DNA of 64,000 nt from DATMGU01 sp035555315 (GCA_035555315.1 DATMGU010000047.1:60434-124433), one strand, 5' to 3'; numbered from the stretch's first letter, positions 35,321 to 42,911 are shown. Notes: a model not told the origin generated them from the sequence alone. Translations and numbers: made by a program.

Positions 35321-35929
35321 ATGGACAGTCTCATCGAAGGCTATCGCCGGTTCCGGGCCGAGGTCTGGCCGGCCGAGGGGGCCCGGTATGAAGCCCTTTC
35401 CAAGAAGGGGCAGCGGCCGGAGACACTGGTGATCGCCTGCTCCGACTCGCGGGTCGATCCCCAGACCGTCTTCGGCGCGGTTCCCGGCGAATTGTTCGTC
35501 GTGCGCAACGTGGCGGGCCTCGTCCCGCCCTATCAACCGGATGCCCGCTATCACGGCACCAGCGCGGCACTGGAATTCGGCGTGCGGGTGCTCAAGGTCG
35601 CCCGCATCGTCGTGCTCGGGCACGCTCAATGCGGCGGTATCCAGGCGCTGGTCGAGGGCGCTCCGGAGGAGGCCCGCGACTTTGTCGAGCACTGGATGGA
35701 GATCGCCAGGCCCGTGCTCCGGCCGATACCCGAAGGAGCGGCGAGCGGCGACATCCTCAGCCATTACGAGGCCGAAGTCGTGCGCCTGACGCTTGCCAAC
35801 CTGCTCACCTTCCCCTGGATAGAAGAGGCCGTCACCGCTGGCCGCCTCACGCTTTCGGGGTTCCGCTTCGACATCCACACCGGCATCCTTTCCCGGTTGG
35901 AAGGGGAGAGCTTCGTCTCCGTCACGTGA
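35321..35929 (+). CDS. Beta-class carbonic anhydrase
   Basis: Zn enzyme interconverting CO2 and bicarbonate, 202 residues, cytoplasmic. Zn ligands Cys40, His101 and Cys104 and the catalytic Asp42-Arg44 pair (CSDSR, GHAQCGG) are all present. The ATG at 35321 follows the divergent leader that also holds the thiC riboswitch. It is a single gene with no evident operon partner. CO2 supply or removal for carboxylation, or for the CO2-producing formate dehydrogenase nearby, is possible but speculative. Confidence 0.93.
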   Translation: MDSLIEGYRRFRAEVWPAEGARYEALSKKGQRPETLVIACSDSRVDPQTVFGAVPGELFVVRNVAGLVPPYQPDARYHGTSAALEFGVRVLKVARIVVLGHAQCGGIQALVEGAPEEARDFVEHWMEIARPVLRPIPEGAASGDILSHYEAEVVRLTLANLLTFPWIEEAVTAGRLTLSGFRFDIHTGILSRLEGESFVSVT

Positions 35930-35971
35930 CGGGTCGCCGCGCTTTTTACCGGCGGGACTCCACCGGGGCTG

Positions 35972-36037
35972 ATGCTCGCGTTGGCCGGGATCGCCATCAT
36001 CGCGATCTTTCCGTGGTTCTCCATCGGATTTTTGTAA
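35972..36037 (+). other. Possible remnant: 21-residue hydrophobic peptide frame
   Basis: A short frame encodes a single hydrophobic helix (LALAGIAIIAIFPWFSIGFL), and the same frame is open upstream to about 35930. It looks like the last membrane helix of a secondary transporter whose body is missing. It could be a gene remnant at the left edge of the accessory block. No ribosome-binding site is visible, so a functional small protein is unlikely but not excluded. Confidence 0.25.
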
Positions 36038-36085
36038 TGCAGGCGGTCCCAAGGCGAGGTGATCCGGGGCACGGTAGCCGGCTGA

Positions 36086-36868
36086 TCAGACGAGGGCAGC
36101 AAGGTCAGTCGCTGCCTGCTTAAGTAGGCCGGCGAGCTCGATGATGCGCGGGCCCTGCACGCGCTCGCGAATGGACGCGATCGATAGGGAGGCGATTGGC
36201 CCGCCATCCTTGCCGCGCACGGCGTACCCGACGGCACTCATGCCGGGTATGATATTGGCATCGTTGAGGGCGTAGCCGTACCGACGGGCCTCGGCCACCA
36301 TCATCGGCAGGGCGTTTCCGGCAAGGGTCGGGTGGGCGGCGATGGCCGCCGCGTTTTTTGCGATCATGTCGTCGATGACCGCGGGCGGCAGCGCGGCCAG
36401 CAGCGCGAGACTGCCCGCGCCGACGCCAAGCGGGCGGCGATGCCCGATATCGAGGGTCAGCGTCCGGATTGGAAACGGCCCGATCGCCCGAGCGATGCAG
36501 ACCGCGTGCAGCCCTTCGCGGACAGAGCAGAAGGCGGTGTCGCCAGTCTCCAGCGCAAGCTTTTCGAGGATGGGCTGCGCGAGGAAAGCCAGATTTTGCG
36601 CCTGGCTGCGATGCGCGAAAAGCCCTAGCTGCACGCCGAGGCGATAGCGCCGATTTTCCGTATCTTGGAACACGAAACCGGCATCCACGAGTGCTGCGAG
36701 CAGGCGGTGCGTCGTGCCTTTGCCGAATTCCGCCTGCCTCGCGATTTCGGTCAACATCATGCCGGAAGCCTCGGCACCCGCCAGAATCGTCAGGATTTTC
36801 GCCGCTCGACCAATGGTCTTGACGGGAGAATCCGCCGTCTCGCGTTCGATGGTCTCACCTTCGGCCAT
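36086..36868 (-). CDS. IclR family transcriptional regulator
   Basis: IclR-type regulator of 260 residues: N-terminal winged helix-turn-helix (about residues 12-75, MMLTEIARQAEFGKGTTHRLLAALVDAGFV) and a C-terminal GAF-like effector domain with GVGAGSLALLAALP and the conserved SAVGYAVR segment. The ATG at 36868 has AGAGGGAA upstream; longer in-frame starts run into the shared promoter region. It is divergent from a thiamine-pyrophosphate enzyme, which it likely controls together with itself through palindromes at 36961-36975, 37015-37029 and 37040-37054. Confidence 0.9.
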   Translation of the reverse strand: MAEGETIERETADSPVKTIGRAAKILTILAGAEASGMMLTEIARQAEFGKGTTHRLLAALVDAGFVFQDTENRRYRLGVQLGLFAHRSQAQNLAFLAQPILEKLALETGDTAFCSVREGLHAVCIARAIGPFPIRTLTLDIGHRRPLGVGAGSLALLAALPPAVIDDMIAKNAAAIAAHPTLAGNALPMMVAEARRYGYALNDANIIPGMSAVGYAVRGKDGGPIASLSIASIRERVQGPRIIELAGLLKQAATDLAALV

Positions 36869-36960
36869 ATCCAGTTCCCTCTTGATCGTAGCTAGCACAG
36901 CCCCAGAGGGAAGTCTTCCTCGACGCATATTATTCCATATTGCGGAACTAATCTCTCTTC

Positions 36961-36975
36961 TATATGGAACATATA
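36961..36975. promoter_or_regulatory. 15-bp palindrome, candidate IclR operator
   Basis: TATATG-GAA-CATATA is a perfect 6-3-6 inverted repeat in the divergent gap. Its ATATGGAA is also inverted relative to TTCCATAT at 36933-36940, which itself belongs to a TTCC-N7-GGAA site. The 15-bp size fits IclR-family operators. A regulatory role is inferred. Confidence 0.45.
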
Positions 36976-37010
36976 GGACTATGGCCGCGCAAATCGCCGA
37001 ATCACTCGTT

Positions 37011-37060
37011 CTTGACAGCGTCACGCTGTATCGCGCTTGACAGCGTCACGCTGTATCGCG
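37011..37060. repeat. Tandem 25-bp direct repeat, each unit with a 15-bp palindrome
   Basis: Two identical 25-bp units (37011-37035 and 37036-37060) stand head to tail, each containing TTGACA and the perfect palindrome ACAGCG-TCA-CGCTGT (37015-37029 and 37040-37054). The same 6-3-6 geometry occurs at 36961-36975. The units lie 80-130 bases upstream of the thiamine-pyrophosphate enzyme gene, a natural place for paired operators. Either a recent duplication or a functional double site. Confidence 0.6.
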
Positions 37061-37139
37061 CCGAAACCGGGCTCCCCCTGCGGGAATGCGCGCTTCGGTT
37101 CGTGGAAGCCTGGCTCGCGACTCACAGAAGGGACAACAC

Positions 37140-38897
37140 ATGACGGATACGATACAGCCCGCGTCGAACGAGGTGCGGACGATGCAAGGCGGGCGGGCAC
37201 TTGCCGAGATGCTGAAACTCCATGAGGTCGGCCCGCTTTTCGGCATGGGCGGCTTCCAGCTGCTGCCCTTCTACGAGGGCTGCCGCGCGCTTGGCCTGAA
37301 ACACGCCCTTATCAATGACGAGCGTTGCGGCGCCTTCGCGGCGGATGCCTATGCCCGCATCACCAACCGTCCAGGCGTGGTGGATGCGACGCAGGGCCCC
37401 GGTGCAACCAATCTCGTCACGGCGCTCGCAGAGTCATTCAATGCCGGCATCCCGATCATCGCGATCACCGGTAATACCAACCGCGAGCATTCCTGGAAGA
37501 ACATGACGCAGGAGGCTCGCCAACTCGATATCCTGCGCCCGGTCGTCAAGGAGATCATCCGCGTCGAGGTCATCAAGCGCATCCCAGAGGCTGTGCGGCG
37601 GGCCTACGCGGTGGCGACCTCGGGTCGCCCCGGCCCGGTGCTCATCGACGTGCCGGAGGATATCGCGCATGCCGAATTCGATTTCGCGGCTCCGGATTTC
37701 TGGGTCGATCCGGGCACGCTGAGGGCGCAGTCGCGGCGGATGCTGCCTGATCCGGCGGAACTCGAAAAGGCCGTTCGCCTCATGGCTAGTGCCAAGCGCC
37801 CGATCCTGCTCGTTGGCGGCGGCATCCATATCTCGGATGCTCATGACGCGCTCGTCAGGCTCGCGGAAGGCCAGGGCATTCCGGTCGCGCATACCATGTC
37901 CGGCAAGGGTGCTATTGCCTGCACGCACCCCCTCTCGGCCGGCGTGTTCGGGCGCTACTCGCGGATCGCCAACGAATTCGTGGAAGCCTCGGATTGCCTG
38001 ATCGTCGTCGGCTGCAAGCTTGGCGAGATCGCGACCCGACGCTTCTCGCTGATCGGCGCCGGCAAGCCGGTAATCCATGTCGATATCCTGCCCGAGGAAA
38101 TCGGCCGCACGACACGCACGGACGTCGCGCTCGTCGGCGATGCGCGCCTGACGCTCGAGGCCATGGCGGCGGCGCTGGGCGACGGCAAGAAGCGGGTGGA
38201 GACACGCGCGTCGTATCTCGCTGAAGTGCCTGTCCGGATGACGGAATGGCGGAACGGCGCGGCGGATCGGCTCGAATCCAGTGAATCCCCGATCAATATC
38301 GGCCGTATCTTGGGCGATCTGAACCGGGTGATGCCGGCGGATGCCGTGCTCGTCGCCGATGGCGGCTTTGCCGCGCATTGGGGTGCGCTTCTGTTCGATA
38401 CCAAGAAGGCGGGCCGACATTTCGTAGCGGATCGCGGCTTCGCCTCGATCGGTTATGGCGTGCCGGGTGGCCTCGGATGCCAGCTCGGCGTCGGGCCGAA
38501 GCGGCGCGTCGTCACGATGACCGGCGATGGGGGGTTCAACATGTCGATGGGCGACCTTGAAACCGCCAAGAGGCTGGGGGCGAATTTCGTCACCATCGTC
38601 TTCAACAACGCCGCATCTGGCTATGTGAAGGCGCTCCAGCACGCGGTTTACGGCGAGGGCAATTACCAGTCCTCCGATCTCGTCGAGATGGATTATGCGA
38701 AGATCGCCAACGCAATGGGCTGCCAAGGCATCCGCGTCTCCGACCCATCCAAGCTCGCCGATGCCATATCGGCGGGGATTGAGAACACCTCTACCCCGAC
38801 CGTGCTCGACGTGGTCGTCACGCGCGATCCTGCTCGCATGTTGCCAGGGGTCGATAACCGCACGCTGAAGATCCAAAAGGGCGATCGGCCGGTTTAA
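37140..38897 (+). CDS. Thiamine-pyrophosphate-dependent enzyme (acetolactate synthase/benzoylformate decarboxylase-like)
   Basis: Cytoplasmic TPP enzyme of 585 residues with three domains. The N-terminal PYR domain has catalytic Glu in INDERCGAFAADAYAR and the GPGATN segment. A central domain follows. The C-terminal PP domain has the TPP-binding motif GDGG...NN (GDGGFNMSMGDLETAKRLG...FNN). The start at 37140 has AGAAGGGA upstream; the in-frame ATG at 37086 lacks one. Family members make or break C-C bonds next to a carbonyl (acetolactate synthase, oxalyl-CoA or 2-oxoacid decarboxylases, sulfoacetaldehyde acetyltransferase). The divergent IclR regulator argues for an inducible catabolic role. 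The exact reaction is not predictable. Confidence 0.88.
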   Translation: MTDTIQPASNEVRTMQGGRALAEMLKLHEVGPLFGMGGFQLLPFYEGCRALGLKHALINDERCGAFAADAYARITNRPGVVDATQGPGATNLVTALAESFNAGIPIIAITGNTNREHSWKNMTQEARQLDILRPVVKEIIRVEVIKRIPEAVRRAYAVATSGRPGPVLIDVPEDIAHAEFDFAAPDFWVDPGTLRAQSRRMLPDPAELEKAVRLMASAKRPILLVGGGIHISDAHDALVRLAEGQGIPVAHTMSGKGAIACTHPLSAGVFGRYSRIANEFVEASDCLIVVGCKLGEIATRRFSLIGAGKPVIHVDILPEEIGRTTRTDVALVGDARLTLEAMAAALGDGKKRVETRASYLAEVPVRMTEWRNGAADRLESSESPINIGRILGDLNRVMPADAVLVADGGFAAHWGALLFDTKKAGRHFVADRGFASIGYGVPGGLGCQLGVGPKRRVVTMTGDGGFNMSMGDLETAKRLGANFVTIVFNNAASGYVKALQHAVYGEGNYQSSDLVEMDYAKIANAMGCQGIRVSDPSKLADAISAGIENTSTPTVLDVVVTRDPARMLPGVDNRTLKIQKGDRPV

Positions 38898-38944
38898 GGA
38901 TTCTGCCGTCGTCCCACTCACATAGAACGGCCTCGCTATCGGGG

Positions 38945-39067
38945 GATGAAATCAGAACGCGTGCCGCGCTGTTTGTCGCCATCATCGCCGGCATCAAGTT
39001 GATGAGGGGGATCATCGCCAGCACGGCGCTTGTCGAAGCCGACGAAGCGGCTCTTGCCAATCGCCTG
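38945..39067 (+). pseudogene. TetR-family regulator, C-terminal fragment (left part)
   Basis: In frame, these codons read SGDEIRTRAALFVAII followed by AGIKLMRGIIASTALVEA and DEAALANRL, the pattern of a TetR C-terminal domain (RAALxVAxxxGxxLxRxxLxxxxL). The N-terminal helix-turn-helix is absent: the thiamine-pyrophosphate enzyme ends only about 45 bases upstream. The frame is cut at codon Leu by the first 107-bp repeat. The remaining residues and stop are found after the second repeat at 42877-42911. The family call rests on pattern memory, so it is moderate. Confidence 0.6.
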
Positions 39068-39174
39068 GTGTTACGTCGCAGTGATTATGACTCTTTGAGC
39101 GACCGCTCGTCGCGTCGAGACGGCCAGTCATCCGTGGGGTGGACCAACCCGTCAAATTCACTGCGACGCAACAC
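39068..39174 (+). mobile_element. 107-bp MITE-like element, copy 1
   Basis: A non-coding element with terminal inverted repeats GTGTTACGTCGCAGTGA at the left and its near-exact complement at the right. It is repeated in opposite orientation at 42768-42873, with only about two differences. Its flanks are CTGG (left) and CTAG (right), suggesting a 4-bp CTRG target as used by some IS5-family elements. The size and lack of an ORF fit a MITE moved by a transposase encoded elsewhere. Confidence 0.8.
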
Positions 39175-39176
39175 TA

Positions 39177-39583
39177 GAGCGGGATGAGATTTAACTGAAT
39201 CGGCGGCCGCAATCGGGTATTTTCAAGCGGGTTGGTTTTTGCTTCAAGAATAGGGCTGGGACGGGAGGCCAGCCTGCATGGGACGACCCTATTCCTTGGA
39301 TCTGCGCGAGCGTGTTGTTAAGGCGGTTGAAACGGAAGGCTTGTCCGCCAGGCCATCCGAAAGGCCGGCGCCAGGCTCCTCCTTCTGCCGAAATACTCGC
39401 CAGACCTGAACCCGATCGAGCTGTTCTTCGCCAAGCTCAAGCACCACCTGCGCAAGGCCCAGCAGCGATCCGGCGATGGTATCTGCGATACAATCGCCCA
39501 AATTCTCGAGGCTACTTCACCGCAAGAATGCTCCAACTACCTCGCCAAGGCAGGGTATGAGCCGACCTAATCTCATCCCGCTC
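39177..39583 (+). mobile_element. IS630-family element, 407-bp internal-deletion derivative
   Basis: Perfect 15-bp terminal inverted repeats (GAGCGGGATGAGATT at 39177-39191, complement at 39569-39583) are flanked by TA on both sides (39175-39176 and 39584-39585), the IS630/Tc1 hallmark. The TA used is the one in the CTAG at the inner edge of MITE copy 1, so this element inserted after the MITE. Inside is a collapsed transposase gene. Confidence 0.85.
39278..39570 (+). pseudogene. IS630-family transposase remnant with internal deletion
   Basis: The start MGRPYSLDLRERVVKAVE is the canonical N-terminus of alphaproteobacterial IS630 transposases. After about 25 codons the sequence jumps, in a different frame from 39352, to the C-terminal DDE region: LPKYSPDLNPIELFFAKLK, ending AKAGYEPT and a TAA at 39568-39570. 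The middle, including the first two catalytic Asp residues, is deleted, and the junction is frameshifted. No active transposase can be made, although the ends could still be mobilised in trans. Confidence 0.85.
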
Positions 39584-39673
39584 TAGATGATGTAGCCCTC
39601 CGAAATTCCGGGGTAGGTCCGATCCTCTCAAAGTGTTGCAAAAGTTCTCTTTTTGTTCTAGACTTGGGCGGTC

Positions 39674-41287
39674 ATGAGAAGCGCGCGAAAAAGCAATCTC
39701 ATCCAGTTCGATCCCCCAAATCCACTGCCGGAATTGGAACGGCTCATTGCGCCGAACGTCCTAGGCTTCTACACCCACGTTGAGGGTACAGAGATCTTCG
39801 CCATACGAGACGGCGAGAAATCCGCCATCAATGTCTTCACCATCCTCGTGGCGGAAGAGCGACCCAACGACGGGTCTCAAGCGCCAGAACGCCTCAATCC
39901 CAAACCCATCAAGATCAAGTCCCTCAAAGGCTGGACCTTCGGCATGCGCCGATACCGACAGCCAATCGGTGAACTGATCGCAGCCCTCACAACTCTCCAG
40001 GAGGGGCAGGGCTGGCAGATGGCCGGCGAAACGCTATCGACCGGTGAACTCGTCCCGATGTGGTCGCAGTTCGTGCCGCCAGACAATGCACCGCTGCCTG
40101 TCGCTTTAAATCGGCTTCTCAAAAACAATTTTTGGGGCGGCTCACATGTCTTCGAATGGACGAATCGCGAGAAGGCCGCGCTTAAGCCGCTGTTCGACGA
40201 TCCGCGCCGGCTGCAAGCGTTGTCGGAAGAAATCGGAAAATATGTTCCGCTTCGGTTAGCGTCGGTGTCCGACCGGCTAGGGAATCTCGTGGTCCAGCTT
40301 CCCATCACCGTCATTACGGCCAAGTTCCACCATCTTCGGAACGGCGAGTTCGATGTCGAATTCGCCTGGCATCCCCAAGCCACGCCAAGGCCTCTGAACG
40401 CGACTTGTGCCTTGGACTATGACGGTGTGCTCGGCGGCTATCAGTGGGCGCCAATGCAGGAGCCCATGGCCAAGCTACCGATGCGCGCCGGGCATGGCGT
40501 CCACAACGGCTTCATTTGGGACGAGGAGCGCAAAGTGCTCCTCGCAGCCACAGGGACGGGCGCGGTGATCAATACCGTCGTCATGAATATGCAGGTGGCC
40601 GATCCTGAGCCCAGAGTATTCGAAATTAAGCTGGCTGACGGTTCCGCCGAGGAACGGCGCGTTGGGCTGATCGCCCATTCCACGCAAAATCTCATCGGCA
40701 ATCTTGATCCGGATGACAACGGCGGTTGGACCGCCAAGCGCATGTACGAGGAGGAAGCTCGCCGGCTCTCCGAGCAGCGCCGGTTCGTTCAGTACCGGCC
40801 CAAGCCTGGCGAAAAGAACGGCAGCCGCCAAAAGGCGTTGAGCGACCTCCGCTTGCTTATCACTCAATATGGCAGGGAGGGCGCCTGGCTCTGGGACCCT
40901 TATCTCAACGCACGCGATGTGCTGGAAACGCTTTTCTACTGCCCTTATCAGGGGGCCGATCTTCGGGCACTGACCGTTCCTCACAAAACGACCGCAGCGG
41001 CAATCCGGGGGGATTTCGAAAATACACAAAGCAATTGGCGCGGCTTGCGTTTGGAGTTCCGGGCAAGCCGCGGGGCGGGCGGCTTTGAGTTTCACGACAG
41101 ATTCCTGATTTTCCCCGGCTTCGAGCAACGCGCCTTCGTCTGGTCGCTCGGGACCTCGGTGAACGGCGTCGGCAAGGCCCACCATATTTTGCAGCAAGTC
41201 GACAACGGCCAGCTCGTCATGGATGCGTTCGTCGATCTCTGGGAACGGCTGGGCGCACCTAAACACCTCATTTGGAGGAAGCCATGA
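39674..41287 (+). CDS. Unknown protein with C-terminal PLD-like half site (cassette gene 1)
   Basis: Large soluble protein, 537 residues, no signal peptide. I cannot assign a firm family; the N-terminal two thirds (for example LLKNNFWGGSHVFEW and SDRLGNLVVQLP) vaguely recalls a group I remember as VPA1262-type, which is unverified. The last 140 residues look like a phospholipase-D fold: WLWDPYLN (around 405-412), then HDRFLIF with His474, then GTSVNGVGK (493-501), the pattern seen in PLD-like nuclease or defence proteins where HDR and GxS replace the strict HKD. The stop overlaps the next start (ATGA). The gene looks less GC-rich than its surroundings and lies within a MITE-bounded insertion. 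Confidence 0.85.
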   Translation: MRSARKSNLIQFDPPNPLPELERLIAPNVLGFYTHVEGTEIFAIRDGEKSAINVFTILVAEERPNDGSQAPERLNPKPIKIKSLKGWTFGMRRYRQPIGELIAALTTLQEGQGWQMAGETLSTGELVPMWSQFVPPDNAPLPVALNRLLKNNFWGGSHVFEWTNREKAALKPLFDDPRRLQALSEEIGKYVPLRLASVSDRLGNLVVQLPITVITAKFHHLRNGEFDVEFAWHPQATPRPLNATCALDYDGVLGGYQWAPMQEPMAKLPMRAGHGVHNGFIWDEERKVLLAATGTGAVINTVVMNMQVADPEPRVFEIKLADGSAEERRVGLIAHSTQNLIGNLDPDDNGGWTAKRMYEEEARRLSEQRRFVQYRPKPGEKNGSRQKALSDLRLLITQYGREGAWLWDPYLNARDVLETLFYCPYQGADLRALTVPHKTTAAAIRGDFENTQSNWRGLRLEFRASRGAGGFEFHDRFLIFPGFEQRAFVWSLGTSVNGVGKAHHILQQVDNGQLVMDAFVDLWERLGAPKHLIWRKP

Positions 41288-42768
41288 GCGGGGGAGCAGC
41301 GGTGTTCGCCCGAGCCATGACGAAAGCTGCGCGGCCAGGCGAAGAGATAGCGCCGCAGGCCTTGCTTCTCGCGGTAGCCACGCATGACGAGCCCCTGACG
41401 GTCATCGCCGATCATGACCTTGGCGATGAGATATTTGGAGCCTTCAGCGCCGAGTTCGATTTCCTCAATTTCGTGAGAGCGACCGATAAAGCTCCCACTG
41501 CGGACAACTTCGATAGGCTCGTCGCGCTCCTCCGCTGGCTCAGTCGTGAAGTCGCGAATTGGGCCGACGCCGATGACCTCCAACGCAAGAAGTTTGTCGC
41601 CCTGCTTGTCGCCATCCGCTCCGTCGAAATGGGCGGCAACTTTTGGTCAGCGCTTCCCGACCACATTCAGCTCAACACCGATTTTCTGGCAGCGCTCGAA
41701 CGGGTGATTGCCGGATCGAGCAGCACCTTCACAACACGGGGTTTAGCCCCACCCATCTGGGAACAAGAGGCCGTCGCGAAATTCCAAGAAGCGGATCGCA
41801 ACGCTGATTGGGTGGGCATCGCGGACGGCTGGCGATTGATTGAGCACGGCTTTTCCCCCAGTTTTCTGATCGTCGAAAGCGTCCAGGGCCTGAACCGATT
41901 TGCGCCCGACCGTTTGCTCAAAGCCATCGCCGGCTTTCGCCAGATCGTCTGCGCCATGGGCGTTGCCCACGCTCTTGCCCCGGTACAGGCCCTCGCCATC
42001 GGTAACGCCACCGACAACCCCTACGTGGAGTTTGCTGCGGCCCACCGCGCACTGTCACACCGCAGCCCACTGACCTGCCCCATGGACGAAGCGGGCCGGC
42101 AACCGCTGACCGATCTCCTAGTCAAAGTCGCCAGTGACGCCGCCCGCTGGAAAGCCTGGATGCGTGTGTTCAATCGCTATCCCATCCAGGCAATGCAACC
42201 CTCTCTCGGCTCCGCGTTGGCCGTCGTGGATGATTTGGCCGTCGCCGCTTTCGTAGAATCCGTGGAACTGATGGGACAGGCGAGCGAGGGACGCCAAGCT
42301 CTAGCCGAGGGCCTTCGGATGTTTCGTGTCGAAGCCCAGCTCGACCGACGCAGGCTCTTATGGAAGCTCGCTCACGAGCGCTGGGTAGGTTGGCGTTTTG
42401 GCCAAGGCGACGTTCACGCGCATCCAACCGCCATCGGCTATTCAGAACTTGACTACGCCATCGTCGGATACGCGCTCGAATGCGTCGATGACGTAGGACG
42501 GTCCAATGCCATCCGTCATACTCAAGATAAGCTAAACGCAATCGATAACGCCTGGTACGGGGAGGTCACTGAATTAATATCGGAATGGAATCGGATTCTC
42601 TCCGAGTTTCAGCCCTACGCCCATGCGTCCGAGGTGCTTCGGGCGGGAGGGGACTGGCTCATGGAGGGAAAGAACTATTTGCCCTTCGATCCTCAGGCTC
42701 AGCGCTATGTTGTGCTCAGATATTGGATGGATGCGATCTCGGTTCGGCAGACCGCCGCCGCCGACTAG
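41284..42768 (+). CDS. Unknown helical protein (cassette gene 2)
   Basis: Predicted soluble, mostly helical protein of 494 residues without recognisable motifs or membrane segments; I do not know its family. The ATG at 41284 has GGAGG five bases upstream and overlaps the stop of gene 1 by four bases, so the two proteins are made together and probably interact. The final codons run up to the CTAG that borders MITE copy 2: the TAG stop (42766-42768) is part of that border. The original C-terminus may therefore have been longer. Companion to a PLD-like protein; a sensor or partner role is inference. Confidence 0.82.
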   Translation: MSGGAAVFARAMTKAARPGEEIAPQALLLAVATHDEPLTVIADHDLGDEIFGAFSAEFDFLNFVRATDKAPTADNFDRLVALLRWLSREVANWADADDLQRKKFVALLVAIRSVEMGGNFWSALPDHIQLNTDFLAALERVIAGSSSTFTTRGLAPPIWEQEAVAKFQEADRNADWVGIADGWRLIEHGFSPSFLIVESVQGLNRFAPDRLLKAIAGFRQIVCAMGVAHALAPVQALAIGNATDNPYVEFAAAHRALSHRSPLTCPMDEAGRQPLTDLLVKVASDAARWKAWMRVFNRYPIQAMQPSLGSALAVVDDLAVAAFVESVELMGQASEGRQALAEGLRMFRVEAQLDRRRLLWKLAHERWVGWRFGQGDVHAHPTAIGYSELDYAIVGYALECVDDVGRSNAIRHTQDKLNAIDNAWYGEVTELISEWNRILSEFQPYAHASEVLRAGGDWLMEGKNYLPFDPQAQRYVVLRYWMDAISVRQTAAAD

Positions 42769-42873
42769 TGTTGCGCGCAGTGAATTTGACGGGTTGGCCC
42801 ACCCCACGGATGACTGGCCGTCTCGACGCGACGAGCGGTCGCTCAAAGAGTCATAATCACTGCGACGTAACAC
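42768..42873 (-). mobile_element. 106-bp MITE-like element, copy 2 (inverted)
   Basis: Reverse-complement copy of the element at 39068-39174. The differences I can find are one A/G substitution and one missing base near one end. Both flanks read CTAG. Together with copy 1 it forms inverted brackets around 3.6 kb that carry the IS630 remnant and the two-gene unit. Right beyond it, the tail of the interrupted TetR gene resumes. Confidence 0.8.
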
Positions 42874-42876
42874 TAG

Positions 42877-42911
42877 CATCCTTGTTCCAACTCTTGGTCG
42901 ATGAGGCTTAG
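42877..42911 (+). pseudogene. TetR-family regulator, C-terminal fragment (right part)
   Basis: The sequence after copy 2 reads, in frame, ASLFQLLVDEA and a TAG stop. Joined to the left part it gives ANRL-ASLFQLLVDEA, a plausible uninterrupted TetR C-terminus. This shows that the whole bracketed segment entered as one unit, or was built up at one site, with a 4-bp CTRG duplication. Short, hence moderate confidence. Confidence 0.55.

Noticed and set aside
37011..37060. CRISPR-like repeat
   Set aside because: Only two adjacent units with no spacers; fits a tandem operator duplication instead.
38818..39060. 80-residue minus-strand frame near the MITE
   Set aside because: The plus-strand frame shows TetR-like C-terminal pattern that resumes after the insertion; the minus frame shows nothing.
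39674..42768. Toxin-antitoxin pair
   Set aside because: Both proteins are around 500 residues with no known toxin or antitoxin fold; far larger than usual pairs.
39068..42873. Integrative element with att sites
   Set aside because: No integrase or tRNA; the repeats have internal terminal inverted repeats and lie inverted, which fits MITEs rather than att sites.
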